Below, one piece after another: positions 42,298 to 50,735 of a stretch of DNA of 64,000 nt. Source of the DNA: Haliea sp. (GTDB lineage Bacteria > Pseudomonadota > Gammaproteobacteria > Pseudomonadales > Halieaceae); NCBI GenBank assembly GCA_024642245.1, contig JAHEBM010000001.1, positions 101,693 to 165,692 of the forward strand, written 5' to 3'. A program made the position numbers and the translations under genes. The notes under the pieces were generated by a model that saw nothing but the letters and a program-made list of their open reading frames with translations, was not told the DNA's origin and made no database searches. Positions within the stretch are counted from its first letter, which is position 1. Every line of letters starts with the position of its first letter.

Positions 42298-43347
42298 TTA
42301 ATCAAGTTCGGCAATAAACTTGCCTACCTCATCCCACGCCTCGCAGGCCTCGGTCAGCTGCGGATAGAAAAATTGCCAGACGTGCACCATGCGAGGCCAG
42401 CTCTGTAAGCGCGCCGGGGTGCCCGCCGCAACCGCCCGGTTTACATAGCGGACGGAATCGCCGTACAGGATTTCCGCCTCGCTAACCTGAAGCAGGGTGG
42501 GCGGCAGTCCCGACAAGTCCCCGAAAACCGGGGAGACCACCGGGCTACTGGGCCTGATGCGAGCCTGGAACCAGCCAAACCACAACAACAGCGATACCGG
42601 TACCTTGGCCAGGTCGCGAAAAAGGGGGCCGAGCATCGCGTCACTTTCCATGTTGCGCAGGATGGTGGGCGACGAAAACGTGGCGTCAGTGGTCGGTGAA
42701 AATGCGACCGCGGCATTGGGTTGGCGGATGGCCTGGTCGCGCACCCACGCGATCAGCGACAGGGTCAGGTTGCCCCCTGCTGAATCACCGGCGACATAGA
42801 CCTTGCTGGCCTCGGCAGGGCCCGCGGGCCCGTTTGCGAGCATCCAGAGGTACGCCCTGCGACAGTCCTCGATTCCCGCCATCCGGGAGTTTTCCGGCAT
42901 CATCCGGTAATCTATGGCAAGCACAGCGGCACCGCTCACCTCGGAGAACCGGTTAGTGATATTGCGGTGGCTGCGAGGACTGCCCATCGTAAAAGCCCCG
43001 CCGTGGATATAAAGCACCCGTCGTGAGGTATCTGCACCCGGCGCGATCACCCACTCCGCCGGCACTCCGCTGGCATCCACTGCGTGAATACTCGAGGCCA
43101 GTTTCAGGCCCGAGGACATGTTATCCATATACTCGCGCATCAATGCCAGCCGCTTACTGCGTGGTGCGCGTTGTATGGGGCCTGAATTGACGGCCAGCGA
43201 TGCCAGGACCGCGTCGTGCTCATCACTTTCAGGTACCCCGGGGAAGCGCTGGCCCGGGGGCGCATCAAACTGGCTGAGATTCGGCCCGCGCAGGAAAAAG
43301 ACCGTGATGACAACCACCGCCGCCACGAATAGCAATACCCATACCAC
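42298..43347 (-). CDS. Alpha/beta hydrolase, HSL-type esterase with N-terminal membrane helix
   Basis: A 349-residue protein with an N-terminal hydrophobic segment (VWVLLFVAAVVVITVFFL, residues 2-19). The oxyanion motif VLYIHGGAFTMGS near 110-122 and the nucleophile VAGDSAGGNLTLSL near 188-201 are clear, with LLQVSEAEILYGDS near 287-300 as the acid region and a C-terminal HVWQ near 326. It belongs to the hormone-sensitive lipase group of carboxylic ester hydrolases. Together with its downstream neighbour it probably forms a two-gene operon. Confidence 0.86.
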   Translation of the reverse strand: MVWVLLFVAAVVVITVFFLRGPNLSQFDAPPGQRFPGVPESDEHDAVLASLAVNSGPIQRAPRSKRLALMREYMDNMSSGLKLASSIHAVDASGVPAEWVIAPGADTSRRVLYIHGGAFTMGSPRSHRNITNRFSEVSGAAVLAIDYRMMPENSRMAGIEDCRRAYLWMLANGPAGPAEASKVYVAGDSAGGNLTLSLIAWVRDQAIRQPNAAVAFSPTTDATFSSPTILRNMESDAMLGPLFRDLAKVPVSLLLWFGWFQARIRPSSPVVSPVFGDLSGLPPTLLQVSEAEILYGDSVRYVNRAVAAGTPARLQSWPRMVHVWQFFYPQLTEACEAWDEVGKFIAELD

Positions 43348-43548
43348 GATAAATCTCCACTCTCATTGGTTCTGGCTGTGAACTGGAGCGAATACTCCCT
43401 TCAGTCGCCGGTGCCGGCACTCGCCAAAAAAAGGCTCACAGTATACCCTCGTTTTGGGCACGCGCACGCCACCGGAGCCGCTTGTCACTCACTCACTTAA
43501 TTAGGTAGCATGCATAGACAACTGTAATAATAAAATCGGGATACCCTT

Positions 43549-45543
43549 ATGAATATGACCGAATACTTTGCAGTACCCCCCATTCTCGGGCTGGCCGGCC
43601 TGGGAGTCGCATTTATCATTTACCACATCATGAGCCGGCACAACCACGGCGACGGCGAAATAAGGAAGATCGGCGACCAGATTCACCTGGGGGCCATGGT
43701 GTTTATGGCCCGGGAATACAAAATGCTCAGCCTGTTCGCGCTGGTGCTGCTGGTAGCCATATTTGTATCGCCGCTGGGCCTGAATACCGCGATAGCCTTT
43801 CTCGCCGGTGCGGTGTCTTCAGCCACGGCCGGTTACCTGGGTATGTTCGCTGCCACCAAGGCCAACGTACGCACGGCGGTCGCCGCACATCACCACGGTC
43901 AGGGCCTCGCCCTTTCGATCGCTTTTTATGGTGGATCGGTAATGGGTCTGTGTGTCGCCTCCCTGGGCCTCGTCGGGCTTGGCTCCGTGTACTGGTATTT
44001 TGGCGGTGACGCCCATACTGCCCATGCCATCCATGGATTCGGCATGGGGGCCTCTGTTGTAGCGCTGTTTTCACGCGTGGGTGGGGGCATCTTCACCAAG
44101 AGCGCCGACGTGGGCGCCGACCTGGTTGGTAAGATCGAGGCCGGAATACCTGAGGACGACCCTCGCAATCCCGGTGTTATAGCCGACAACGTCGGTGACA
44201 ATGTCGGTGATATCGCCGGTATGGGGTCGGATATTTTTGAATCCTATTGTGGCGCGATGATCGCCTGTATCGCTATCGCCTCCACCATGGCCATGGATAT
44301 CCGCTCTGGCATGATGTTCCTGCCGCTGGCGCTGGCCAGCATCGGCCTGCTGGCATCGATCTGCGGTATTGGCATTGTGCGCATGCGCTCCAATGCAGCG
44401 CCGGAGGCCGCACTGCGTTCCGGTACCCTGCTGGCGCCGGTCATATTCGCGGCCATCGCCTGGTTCATGATCGGCGCCATGGGATTGGATTCCAATATCT
44501 GGTGGTCTGTTGTCAGCGGTGCCGTCGGTGGGGTGGCGATCGGCCTTATCACCGAGTATTACACCGGCAGCAGCCCGGTACGCAAGATAGCCAAGTCGGG
44601 TGAGACAGGCCCCGCCACCGTTATGATCACGGGCCTCGCCGTCGGGATGGAATCAGTGGTGCTGCCTATCCTGTTTCTATCCTGCATAATCTATGTCTCT
44701 ACCGAGTTGTCCGGTCTGTACGGGGTGGGCATCGCCGCCGTGGGCATGCTGTCCACCGTGGGCATCACCATGGCGATCGATGCCTATGGACCAGTGGCGG
44801 ACAACGCCGGTGGCATCGCCGAAATGGCGGGTATGGGCAAGGAGACCCGAGCCATAACCGACGGCCTTGATGAAGTGGGCAACACCACTGCAGCCATCGG
44901 CAAGGGCTTCGCAATCGGCGCCGCCGCCCTGGCGGCCCTCGCGATCATCGCTGCCTTTGTCGAAACCGTGTCGGTACACAACCCCGGCTTTACCCTGGAA
45001 ATTTCCAACCCGACCGTGCTGGTCGGTATGTTTATCGGCGGTACCATTCCTTTCCTGATCGCGTCCATCACCATGACGGCGGTAGGTGAGGCCGCCTTTG
45101 ACATGATCAACGAGATCCGCCGCCAGTTTCGCGAGATTCCAGGTTTGCTGGAAGGCAAGGCTGATCCCGACACCGCCAAATGTGTGGATATCGCTACGAC
45201 CGCCGCGCTGCGCCGCATGATCCTTCCAGGCGCTATCGCCGTATTGGCACCGGTGCTGGTCGGCTTCGGCCTGGGCGCGGCCTCGCTGGGTGGTATGCTC
45301 GGAGGTGCACTGCTGGGCTGTGTGCTTATGGCGCTGATGATGGCCAACGCCGGTGGCGCCTGGGACAATGCCAAGAAATACGTGGAAAAGGGGAACCTGG
45401 GCGGCAAGGGTTCTGCGACTCACGCAGCGGTGGTCGTCGGTGACACCGTGGGTGATCCCTTCAAGGACACCTCCGGTCCGGCCATGAACATCCTGATCAA
45501 TGTGATGGCCATTGTCAGCCTGGTAATCGCCCCCCTTCTGTAA
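43549..45543 (+). CDS. hppA: Membrane-bound ion-translocating pyrophosphatase
   Basis: The enzyme couples pyrophosphate hydrolysis to proton and/or sodium pumping. The 664-residue protein has about 15-16 hydrophobic helices. The substrate motif [20 protein letters not shown] is near residues 187-206, and [20 protein letters not shown] near 214-233. [14 protein letters not shown] near 444-457 has Ala in the position where potassium-independent enzymes carry Lys, so it falls in the potassium-dependent subfamily. Whether it moves H+ or Na+ cannot be read with confidence. It may recover energy from pyrophosphate made by the acyl-CoA ligase downstream (inference). Confidence 0.95.
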   Translation: MNMTEYFAVPPILGLAGLGVAFIIYHIMSRHNHGDGEIRKIGDQIHLGAMVFMAREYKMLSLFALVLLVAIFVSPLGLNTAIAFLAGAVSSATAGYLGMFAATKANVRTAVAAHHHGQGLALSIAFYGGSVMGLCVASLGLVGLGSVYWYFGGDAHTAHAIHGFGMGASVVALFSRVGGGIFTKSADVGADLVGKIEAGIPEDDPRNPGVIADNVGDNVGDIAGMGSDIFESYCGAMIACIAIASTMAMDIRSGMMFLPLALASIGLLASICGIGIVRMRSNAAPEAALRSGTLLAPVIFAAIAWFMIGAMGLDSNIWWSVVSGAVGGVAIGLITEYYTGSSPVRKIAKSGETGPATVMITGLAVGMESVVLPILFLSCIIYVSTELSGLYGVGIAAVGMLSTVGITMAIDAYGPVADNAGGIAEMAGMGKETRAITDGLDEVGNTTAAIGKGFAIGAAALAALAIIAAFVETVSVHNPGFTLEISNPTVLVGMFIGGTIPFLIASITMTAVGEAAFDMINEIRRQFREIPGLLEGKADPDTAKCVDIATTAALRRMILPGAIAVLAPVLVGFGLGAASLGGMLGGALLGCVLMALMMANAGGAWDNAKKYVEKGNLGGKGSATHAAVVVGDTVGDPFKDTSGPAMNILINVMAIVSLVIAPLL

Positions 45544-45554
45544 GTGTGTTTTAC

Positions 45555-45576
45555 CCTGCCCGGTTTTCCGGGCAGG
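45555..45576 (+). terminator. Stem-loop after hppA, possible terminator
   Basis: A perfect nine-base-pair stem, CCTGCCCGG/CCGGGCAGG, with a TTTT loop lies 12 bases after the hppA stop. It lacks the T-run expected of an intrinsic terminator, so it may instead be a 3' stabilising hairpin. Confidence 0.4.
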
Positions 45577-45664
45577 CCTGCTTCCCCCGCCGGACTTTTC
45601 TCCACTGTGGTGATTTTTACCCGGCGGGGTACTATCTGTTCTCAACTATCCATGACACAGCCCA

Positions 45665-46153
45665 ATGCCACCGCTTGATCACATCGAAAAAACCCGCCTC
45701 ATCCAGCAGATGTGCAAGTTCATCCCACATGCTTCGCTGCAGGGTATACGACTCGAGCACATCGCCGGGGAGGAAGTCACCATGCGCCTGCCCTACCGCG
45801 CAGAGCTCGTGGGTAACCCGGAAACCGGGGCAATGCACAGCGGTACCCTGACGGTGCTGCTGGACCACACACTGGGGACCGCCGGCATATGCTGCGACAG
45901 GGTGGGAGCAATGATTACGCCCACCCTGGATCTTAGAATTGACCACCTGGGAACAGCACCTGCCGGCAAGGATATTCTCGCCACCGGCAGGGTCTACAAG
46001 ACGACGCGGCGTATACTCTTCGTTGAGGGTTTCGCCTACTGTCAATCCCGGGACAAGCCGATAGCCAAGGCGACGGGTAGCTGGGTACTTATGCCGGAGC
46101 TGGATCTTGCGGAGCTGTTACGCGCCAATGATGCCGGGGCACAACAACAATGA
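45665..46153 (+). CDS. PaaI-type hotdog thioesterase, first of a tandem pair
   Basis: A 162-residue hotdog-fold protein. LVGNPETGAMHSGTLTVLLDHTLG near residues 48-71 is the PaaI catalytic loop; it has HSG instead of the common HGG, with the Asp in LLDHTLG. PTLDLRIDHLGTAPAGKDI follows. It is predicted to hydrolyse acyl- or aroyl-CoA. It overlaps the next gene by the ATGA arrangement, so the two products are made together. Confidence 0.83.
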   Translation: MPPLDHIEKTRLIQQMCKFIPHASLQGIRLEHIAGEEVTMRLPYRAELVGNPETGAMHSGTLTVLLDHTLGTAGICCDRVGAMITPTLDLRIDHLGTAPAGKDILATGRVYKTTRRILFVEGFAYCQSRDKPIAKATGSWVLMPELDLAELLRANDAGAQQQ

Positions 46154-46596
46154 CGATGACCTTATCGGAATTGATGCTGCAGGATCCGGACGCCGATACC
46201 CTGGCTCTGTGGCTGCAAAAAATTCCCTACGCTGTTTATCTCGGTATCCGGGCAGAAATACAGGGCAGCGACATTCTTTTCATCCTGCCTGCGGATCCCA
46301 AACTGGTTGGCAACCCGACACTGCCGGCCATTCACGGCGGTGTAGTAGGCGCGTTCATGGAACAGGCGGCCGCCTTACACCTGGTTGCCAAGATGGACGA
46401 CCCGGTGCTACCGAGGATCATCAATTTTTCCCTGGACTACCTGCGCCCGGCGCGACTGCGCGATACCTTTGCCAGCTGCGCACTGACACGCCAGGGGCGC
46501 CACGTGGCCAATGTCAGTATCTGCGCCTGGCAGGAGCATGTCGATAAACCTGTTGCTATTGCCCGTGCGCACTTCCTTGTACAGGAGCCTGCCTGA
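46150..46596 (+). CDS. PaaI-type hotdog thioesterase, second of a tandem pair
   Basis: A 148-residue hotdog protein. LVGNPTLPAIHGGVVGAFMEQAA near residues 56-78 is the catalytic loop, with HGG intact but Glu at the usual Asp position. RIINFSLDYLRPARLRDTF follows near 97-115. Low identity to its neighbour but the same loop pattern suggests an old duplication; the two may form a heteromeric thioesterase. The 3' end overlaps the convergent FrnE-like gene by 41 bases. Confidence 0.83.
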   Translation: MTMTLSELMLQDPDADTLALWLQKIPYAVYLGIRAEIQGSDILFILPADPKLVGNPTLPAIHGGVVGAFMEQAAALHLVAKMDDPVLPRIINFSLDYLRPARLRDTFASCALTRQGRHVANVSICAWQEHVDKPVAIARAHFLVQEPA

Positions 46597-47242
46597 GCTT
46601 GTTGAGCACGCGCAGGAAAGTCTGCGCATCCTGGGCGCCGGGTACGGGAAAACCCTCATTGAAAAAGAACATCGGTACCGCGTGAACATCCTTGTCCAGC
46701 CACAGTGCCTGTTCCGAGCGTACCGTGTCCGCATAGCAACCCGATTCGAGCACTTGTCGCGCCCCGGATTCATCCAGGCCCGCCCTGCCTGCTATTACCG
46801 TGAGGAAATGCGGATCGCCCACATTTTCCCTGCGACTGAAAAACGCTTCAAATAATGCCATCTTAAGTTCGGTCTGCCGACCCAGCTCACCAGCCCAGTG
46901 CAACAACTGGTGCGCCATGAATGTGTTGTATATCCGCATGCCATCGTAGTAATCGAACTTGAAACCCAATGATTCGCCAAGTTCCGTGAGGCGCGATCTT
47001 ACTCCCCGGCTCTGCTGTGCGCTCGAACCATACTTCTGCATGAGGTGTTCGCGAAGCTCCTGTCCCTGTGCTTCCATCTGCGGATTGAGCTCGAAGGGTT
47101 GCCAGTGCAGATCAATCGCGAAAACCCCCGACAACTCCGCCAGTGCCAGCTGCAACTGTTTATAACCGATGATGCACCAGGGGCATACCACGTCGGACAC
47201 AATATCGATACGCAGGGGAATGGGCGATACAGGATTGCTCAT
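46556..47242 (-). CDS. DsbA-family (FrnE-like) thiol oxidoreductase
   Basis: A 228-residue cytosolic DsbA/HCCA-isomerase-type protein. It has a thioredoxin-fold active site CPWC near residues 20-23 in SDVVCPWCIIGYKQLQLAL, FEAFFSRRENVGDPHFL in the helical insert, and VHAVPMFFFNEGFPVPGAQD near 185-204 with the cis-proline strand. No signal peptide. ATG 47242 has GGAG seven bases upstream; a TTG four codons earlier is less likely. It is divergent from the acyl-CoA ligase gene. Substrates unknown. Confidence 0.85.
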   Translation of the reverse strand: MSNPVSPIPLRIDIVSDVVCPWCIIGYKQLQLALAELSGVFAIDLHWQPFELNPQMEAQGQELREHLMQKYGSSAQQSRGVRSRLTELGESLGFKFDYYDGMRIYNTFMAHQLLHWAGELGRQTELKMALFEAFFSRRENVGDPHFLTVIAGRAGLDESGARQVLESGCYADTVRSEQALWLDKDVHAVPMFFFNEGFPVPGAQDAQTFLRVLNKLRQAPVQGSAHGQ

Positions 47243-47356
47243 ATGTTTCTCCAATACTGACGCGGGGCAAATGCACTACTACAATAAGGCATCGGACGAT
47301 TTCGGCACTGTCGTTGTTGTCATCTACCACAATCTATTGCAAATGAGCTGACCAAT

Positions 47357-48904
47357 ATGACTACAGGATTCAATGTCGGTGATTCCCTCACCACGCGAGC
47401 CCACCTCAATCCAGGCAAGCAGGCAGTATACGACGTTGCGGCGGATCGCCGCCTGGATTTTACCGAACTGAACGACAGGTCAAACCGATGCTGTTCCGGC
47501 CTGCGAACACTGGGGATCAACCCCGGCGACAGGGTAGCCCTGCTGGCTTATAACGGCCACCAGTTCATCGAGGCCTTCTTCGGCCCGGCCAAGGCCGGAC
47601 TCGTGGTCATGCCCCTGAACTGGCGCCTCACGGCGGACGAACTGGCCTTTATCCTCAAGGACGGCGGCGCCAGGGCGATTATATTCGACGCGGATTTCGC
47701 GCCCGTGGTAAACAGCATTCGCGCGATGGGAGGGGCCGGTAGCGATATCGAACACTGGATTTGCATCGGCGATGACACGCCTGATTTCGCGCAGGGTTAC
47801 GAGGCCTTACTGGGCAAAAGCAGCCCGGCGGAGCCAACGGAAAAAGCCGGCGAGGACGATAACCTTTTTATCATGTACACCTCGGGCACTACCGGGAAGC
47901 CAAAAGGTGTTGTCCACACCCACAAGACCGTGTTCTGGGCCATCCTGACCCTGTGCAATACCGCGGAAATACATCTATCAGACAAATACATGATCCTGCT
48001 GCCATTGTTTCACGTGGGCGCCCTGACACCGATGCTCGGATCGGTCTACAAGGGTAATACCCTGGTGATCCTGCGGAATTTCGATCCGCAGCAAGCCTGG
48101 TCACTGATCGAGACGGAACAGATCAATACCACGCTTGCAGTACCGGCCATGCTCGGCTTTATGCTCCAGGTGCCCGATTTCCAGCGCTTCGACTGGTCCA
48201 GCCTGCGCGCTATCACGAGTGGCGCAGCCCCCTTGCCCGTTACCACAATAAACGCCTACATGGACCTGGATATCGAGGTTCACCAGGTTTACGGGATGAC
48301 GGAAACCTGTGGTCCCGCCTGCCTGATCGGCCCGGACGATGCCAGGCACAAGATCGGCTCTACCGGTAAATCGTTTTTTCACACACAGGTGCGCATAGCA
48401 GACGGCGAGGGCAATGAGCTGCCCCGGGGCGAAGCGGGGGAAGTGCAGGTACGCGCTGCCCACAATATGAAGGAATACTGGAACCGGCCGGACGCCACAG
48501 CGGAAACCATGGTGAACGGCTGGCTGCACACGGGTGACGTGGCGGTAATGGACGAGGAGGGGTTTGTCACTATCCAGGATCGCATCAAGGACATGATCAT
48601 CTCCGGTGGGGAAAACGTCTACCCAGCGGAGATCGAAAATGTCCTGCTCTCACATCCCGGGATTGCCGATGCCGCGGTAATCGGCCAGGACAGCGCCAAA
48701 TGGGGTGAAAGTCCCCTGGCGATCATCGTGCGTACAGATGCGACATTGACAGAGTCACAGGTACTGGCTCACTGCACAGGAAAACTCGCTCGCTTCAAAC
48801 TCCCCAAGCGCGCTGTCTTCATCGACCTTATTCCGCGCAATCCCAGCGGCAAGGTTCTCAAGCGCGTATTGCGCGAACAGTTTCCAGGTCCGGCAGACGA
48901 GTAA
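47357..48904 (+). CDS. AMP-dependent acyl-CoA synthetase
   Basis: A 515-residue ANL-superfamily ligase that activates a carboxylic acid to its CoA thioester through an acyl-adenylate. All core motifs are present: P-loop YTSGTTGKPKGVVH near residues 175-188, VYGMTETCG near 312-320, LHTGDVAVMDEEGFV near 392-406, the hinge DRIKDMIISGGENVYPAEIE near 410-429, and the catalytic lysine in NPSGKVLKR near 496-504. It is most like medium/long-chain fatty acid ligases, but the substrate cannot be read. The AT-rich oriC candidate follows. Confidence 0.88.
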   Translation: MTTGFNVGDSLTTRAHLNPGKQAVYDVAADRRLDFTELNDRSNRCCSGLRTLGINPGDRVALLAYNGHQFIEAFFGPAKAGLVVMPLNWRLTADELAFILKDGGARAIIFDADFAPVVNSIRAMGGAGSDIEHWICIGDDTPDFAQGYEALLGKSSPAEPTEKAGEDDNLFIMYTSGTTGKPKGVVHTHKTVFWAILTLCNTAEIHLSDKYMILLPLFHVGALTPMLGSVYKGNTLVILRNFDPQQAWSLIETEQINTTLAVPAMLGFMLQVPDFQRFDWSSLRAITSGAAPLPVTTINAYMDLDIEVHQVYGMTETCGPACLIGPDDARHKIGSTGKSFFHTQVRIADGEGNELPRGEAGEVQVRAAHNMKEYWNRPDATAETMVNGWLHTGDVAVMDEEGFVTIQDRIKDMIISGGENVYPAEIENVLLSHPGIADAAVIGQDSAKWGESPLAIIVRTDATLTESQVLAHCTGKLARFKLPKRAVFIDLIPRNPSGKVLKRVLREQFPGPADE

Positions 48905-49025
48905 CAAGGACCCGGGCAGTTGATACAGAATCGACTGTCCGTAATTCTTAATCTTTTTAATAAAGAATATATAGATAGGTATATATAGAACTGTTGTTAT
49001 AGTTATTATTAAGGCGCTATCTCTT

Positions 49026-49034
49026 CGTGGATAA
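49026..49034 (-). promoter_or_regulatory. DnaA-box-like site (R1-like)
   Basis: CGTGGATAA differs from TGTGGATAA, the complement of TTATCCACA, at one base. It is immediately beside the AT-rich element. Confidence 0.5.
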
Positions 49035-49320
49035 CTACTTATTTTTTAACAAAAACAAGCAATTACAAAAACCATAAGCACACGGGTAAGTCCTGAACCT
49101 GGCCTTGAAAAGCCGTGTTAGGCTTATGTATTAAGTGCCTTTTTCTGTGGACAGAAACGACCTGGAAAAAAGCGGCTATTCAATCCACAGCGAATAGCAG
49201 TTCTGGCCAAGGGCTTATACCGGTATTGTCCCCAGCGGCGGCTGGTACAAAAGATTTGGCCGGATAGGTGTGTACGGACAGTGGATTTCCTGTCGTTGGT
49301 TTTAAAGGTACCGGTGGGGT

Positions 49321-49329
49321 TGTGGATAG
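49321..49329 (-). promoter_or_regulatory. DnaA-box-like site
   Basis: TGTGGATAG differs from the reverse complement of TTATCCACA at one base. It lies about 40 bases beyond the mnmE stop. Confidence 0.35.
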
Positions 49330-49370
49330 GCCTGTGGGTAGTCGTAGTACAGTGTGTTTACGACCCGGTA

Positions 49371-50735
49371 TTACTTGCCGATGCAAAAACTGGAGAATAT
49401 CTGTCCGAGAAGTTCGTCGCTGCTGACCTGACCTGTGATTTCTCCCAGGCAGTGCTGGCACTGCCGCAGGTCTTCCGCCAGCAGTTCACCGGCGCCGGCT
49501 TCCAGCAGCTGGGTTTCACCCTCGAGCAGGTACCCGGCGGCGGCTTCGAGTGCCTGAAGATGTCGGCGTCGAGCGCTGAAATGACCTTCGGTCCCTCCCT
49601 GGAAGCCCATGCATGTCTTCAGGTGTTCTTTCAGGGTATCCATGCCCGCGCCGGTTTTTACGGAGAGTGTGACCGTCGCATAGTCGGTTTTTTCCTCTAT
49701 CCCTGGCGCAGCGCCTGACAGGTCACACTTGTTGTGGACGATTGTCACCGGGATTTGCCTGGACAGGTGGTGGTGTCGTTCTGGCCAGATATTGTCAGCC
49801 TGGTCGGCCGGGGTCGGGTCAGTGGCGTCCGTAACCAGCAGAATCCGGTCGGCCGATGACATCTCTTTCCACGCCCGCCTGATACCTTCCTGCTCGACCT
49901 CATCTTCGCTGTTGCGCAGGCCTGCGGTGTCGACGATGTGCAGCGGCATGCCGTCAATCTGGATATGTTCCCTGAGCACATCGCGAGTGGTCCCGGGTAT
50001 TGCGGTAACGATCGCGCTGTCGGAACCGGACAGGGCGTTGAGCAGGCTCGATTTGCCCGCGTTGGGTTTGCCTGCAATTACCAGCTTCATGCCCTCGCGC
50101 ACCAGGCTGCCCTGTTGCGCCTGGCGCAGAACAGCGTTGAGCTGCGAGATTATTGCGGCTAATTGCTCACGGACCTGTCCCTCCTGGATAAAATCTATTT
50201 CCTCTTCCGGAAAATCGATAGCCGCTTCCACGTAAACCCGCAGGCTGGTGACCATGGCGACCAACTCGTGGATTTTTCTGGAAAACTCACCCTGCAGTGA
50301 GCGTGTGGCATTGAGCGCCGCGTGTTCTGTCGTGCTGTTTATCAGGTCGGCTATTGCCTCAGCCTGGGTGAGGTCGATCTTGTCGTTGAGGTAAGCGCGC
50401 TGGGAGAATTCCCCCGGCCTGGCCTGGCGGGCGCCACGGCGGCAGACATCCTGTAGCAGCAGGTCGAGAATGACGGGGCCACCGTGGGCCTGTAGTTCGA
50501 GAACGTCTTCACCGGTAAAGGAATGGGGGGCCGTGAACAGCAGTGCGATGCCGGTGTCCAGCAGGGTGCCGTCTGTCGTCGAGAATGATGCCAGGTGGGC
50601 GTGGCGTGCCTGCAATACCTGCCCGGTGATTTCGCTACCCAGGCGCCCGGCCAATGGGCCTGAGATACGAATGATGCCAACGCCGCCCCGGCCCGGGGCG
50701 GTCGCGACGGCTGCGATGGTGTCCCGGTCTATCAG
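49371..50735 (-). CDS. mnmE: tRNA modification GTPase MnmE, probable CTG start
   Basis: MnmE is the GTPase partner of MnmG in wobble-uridine modification. The G domain has [14 protein letters not shown] near residues 221-234, and DTAGLRNS near 268, with the family-ending CIGK. The conserved N terminus ([22 protein letters not shown]) lies upstream of the first ATG/GTG/TTG codon, a TTG at 50654, which would delete it. The frame has no standard start for many codons before. A CTG at 50735 overlapping the yidC stop (CTGA) gives 454 residues, exactly the E. coli length. It is translationally coupled to yidC. Confidence 0.92.
   Translation of the reverse strand: MIDRDTIAAVATAPGRGGVGIIRISGPLAGRLGSEITGQVLQARHAHLASFSTTDGTLLDTGIALLFTAPHSFTGEDVLELQAHGGPVILDLLLQDVCRRGARQARPGEFSQRAYLNDKIDLTQAEAIADLINSTTEHAALNATRSLQGEFSRKIHELVAMVTSLRVYVEAAIDFPEEEIDFIQEGQVREQLAAIISQLNAVLRQAQQGSLVREGMKLVIAGKPNAGKSSLLNALSGSDSAIVTAIPGTTRDVLREHIQIDGMPLHIVDTAGLRNSEDEVEQEGIRRAWKEMSSADRILLVTDATDPTPADQADNIWPERHHHLSRQIPVTIVHNKCDLSGAAPGIEEKTDYATVTLSVKTGAGMDTLKEHLKTCMGFQGGTEGHFSARRRHLQALEAAAGYLLEGETQLLEAGAGELLAEDLRQCQHCLGEITGQVSSDELLGQIFSSFCIGK

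Larger units (their letters stand above)
48905..49370 (+). other. Candidate oriC region 1 (AT-rich element plus DnaA-box-like sites)
   Basis: No gene is evident in this 466-base gap between the acyl-CoA ligase and mnmE. Bases 48941-49018 are very AT-rich, with an ATATATAG direct repeat (48968-48994 region) and ACTGTTGTTATAG and TTATTATTAAGG runs that echo the E. coli oriC 13-mers in order. At 49026-49034, CGTGGATAA is one mismatch from a DnaA box, placed as R1 is in E. coli. Then come an AT-rich AACAAGCAATTA segment resembling an IHF site and weaker boxes at 49146, 49181 and 49321. GATC sites are absent. It could be the working origin or a relic; see region 2. Confidence 0.5.

Noticed and set aside
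48006..48016. TGTTTCACGTG, half of a parS-like palindrome in the acyl-CoA ligase gene
   Set aside because: The right half reads GGCGC instead of the expected AAACA, and the stretch encodes a conserved LFHVG segment of the ligase family.
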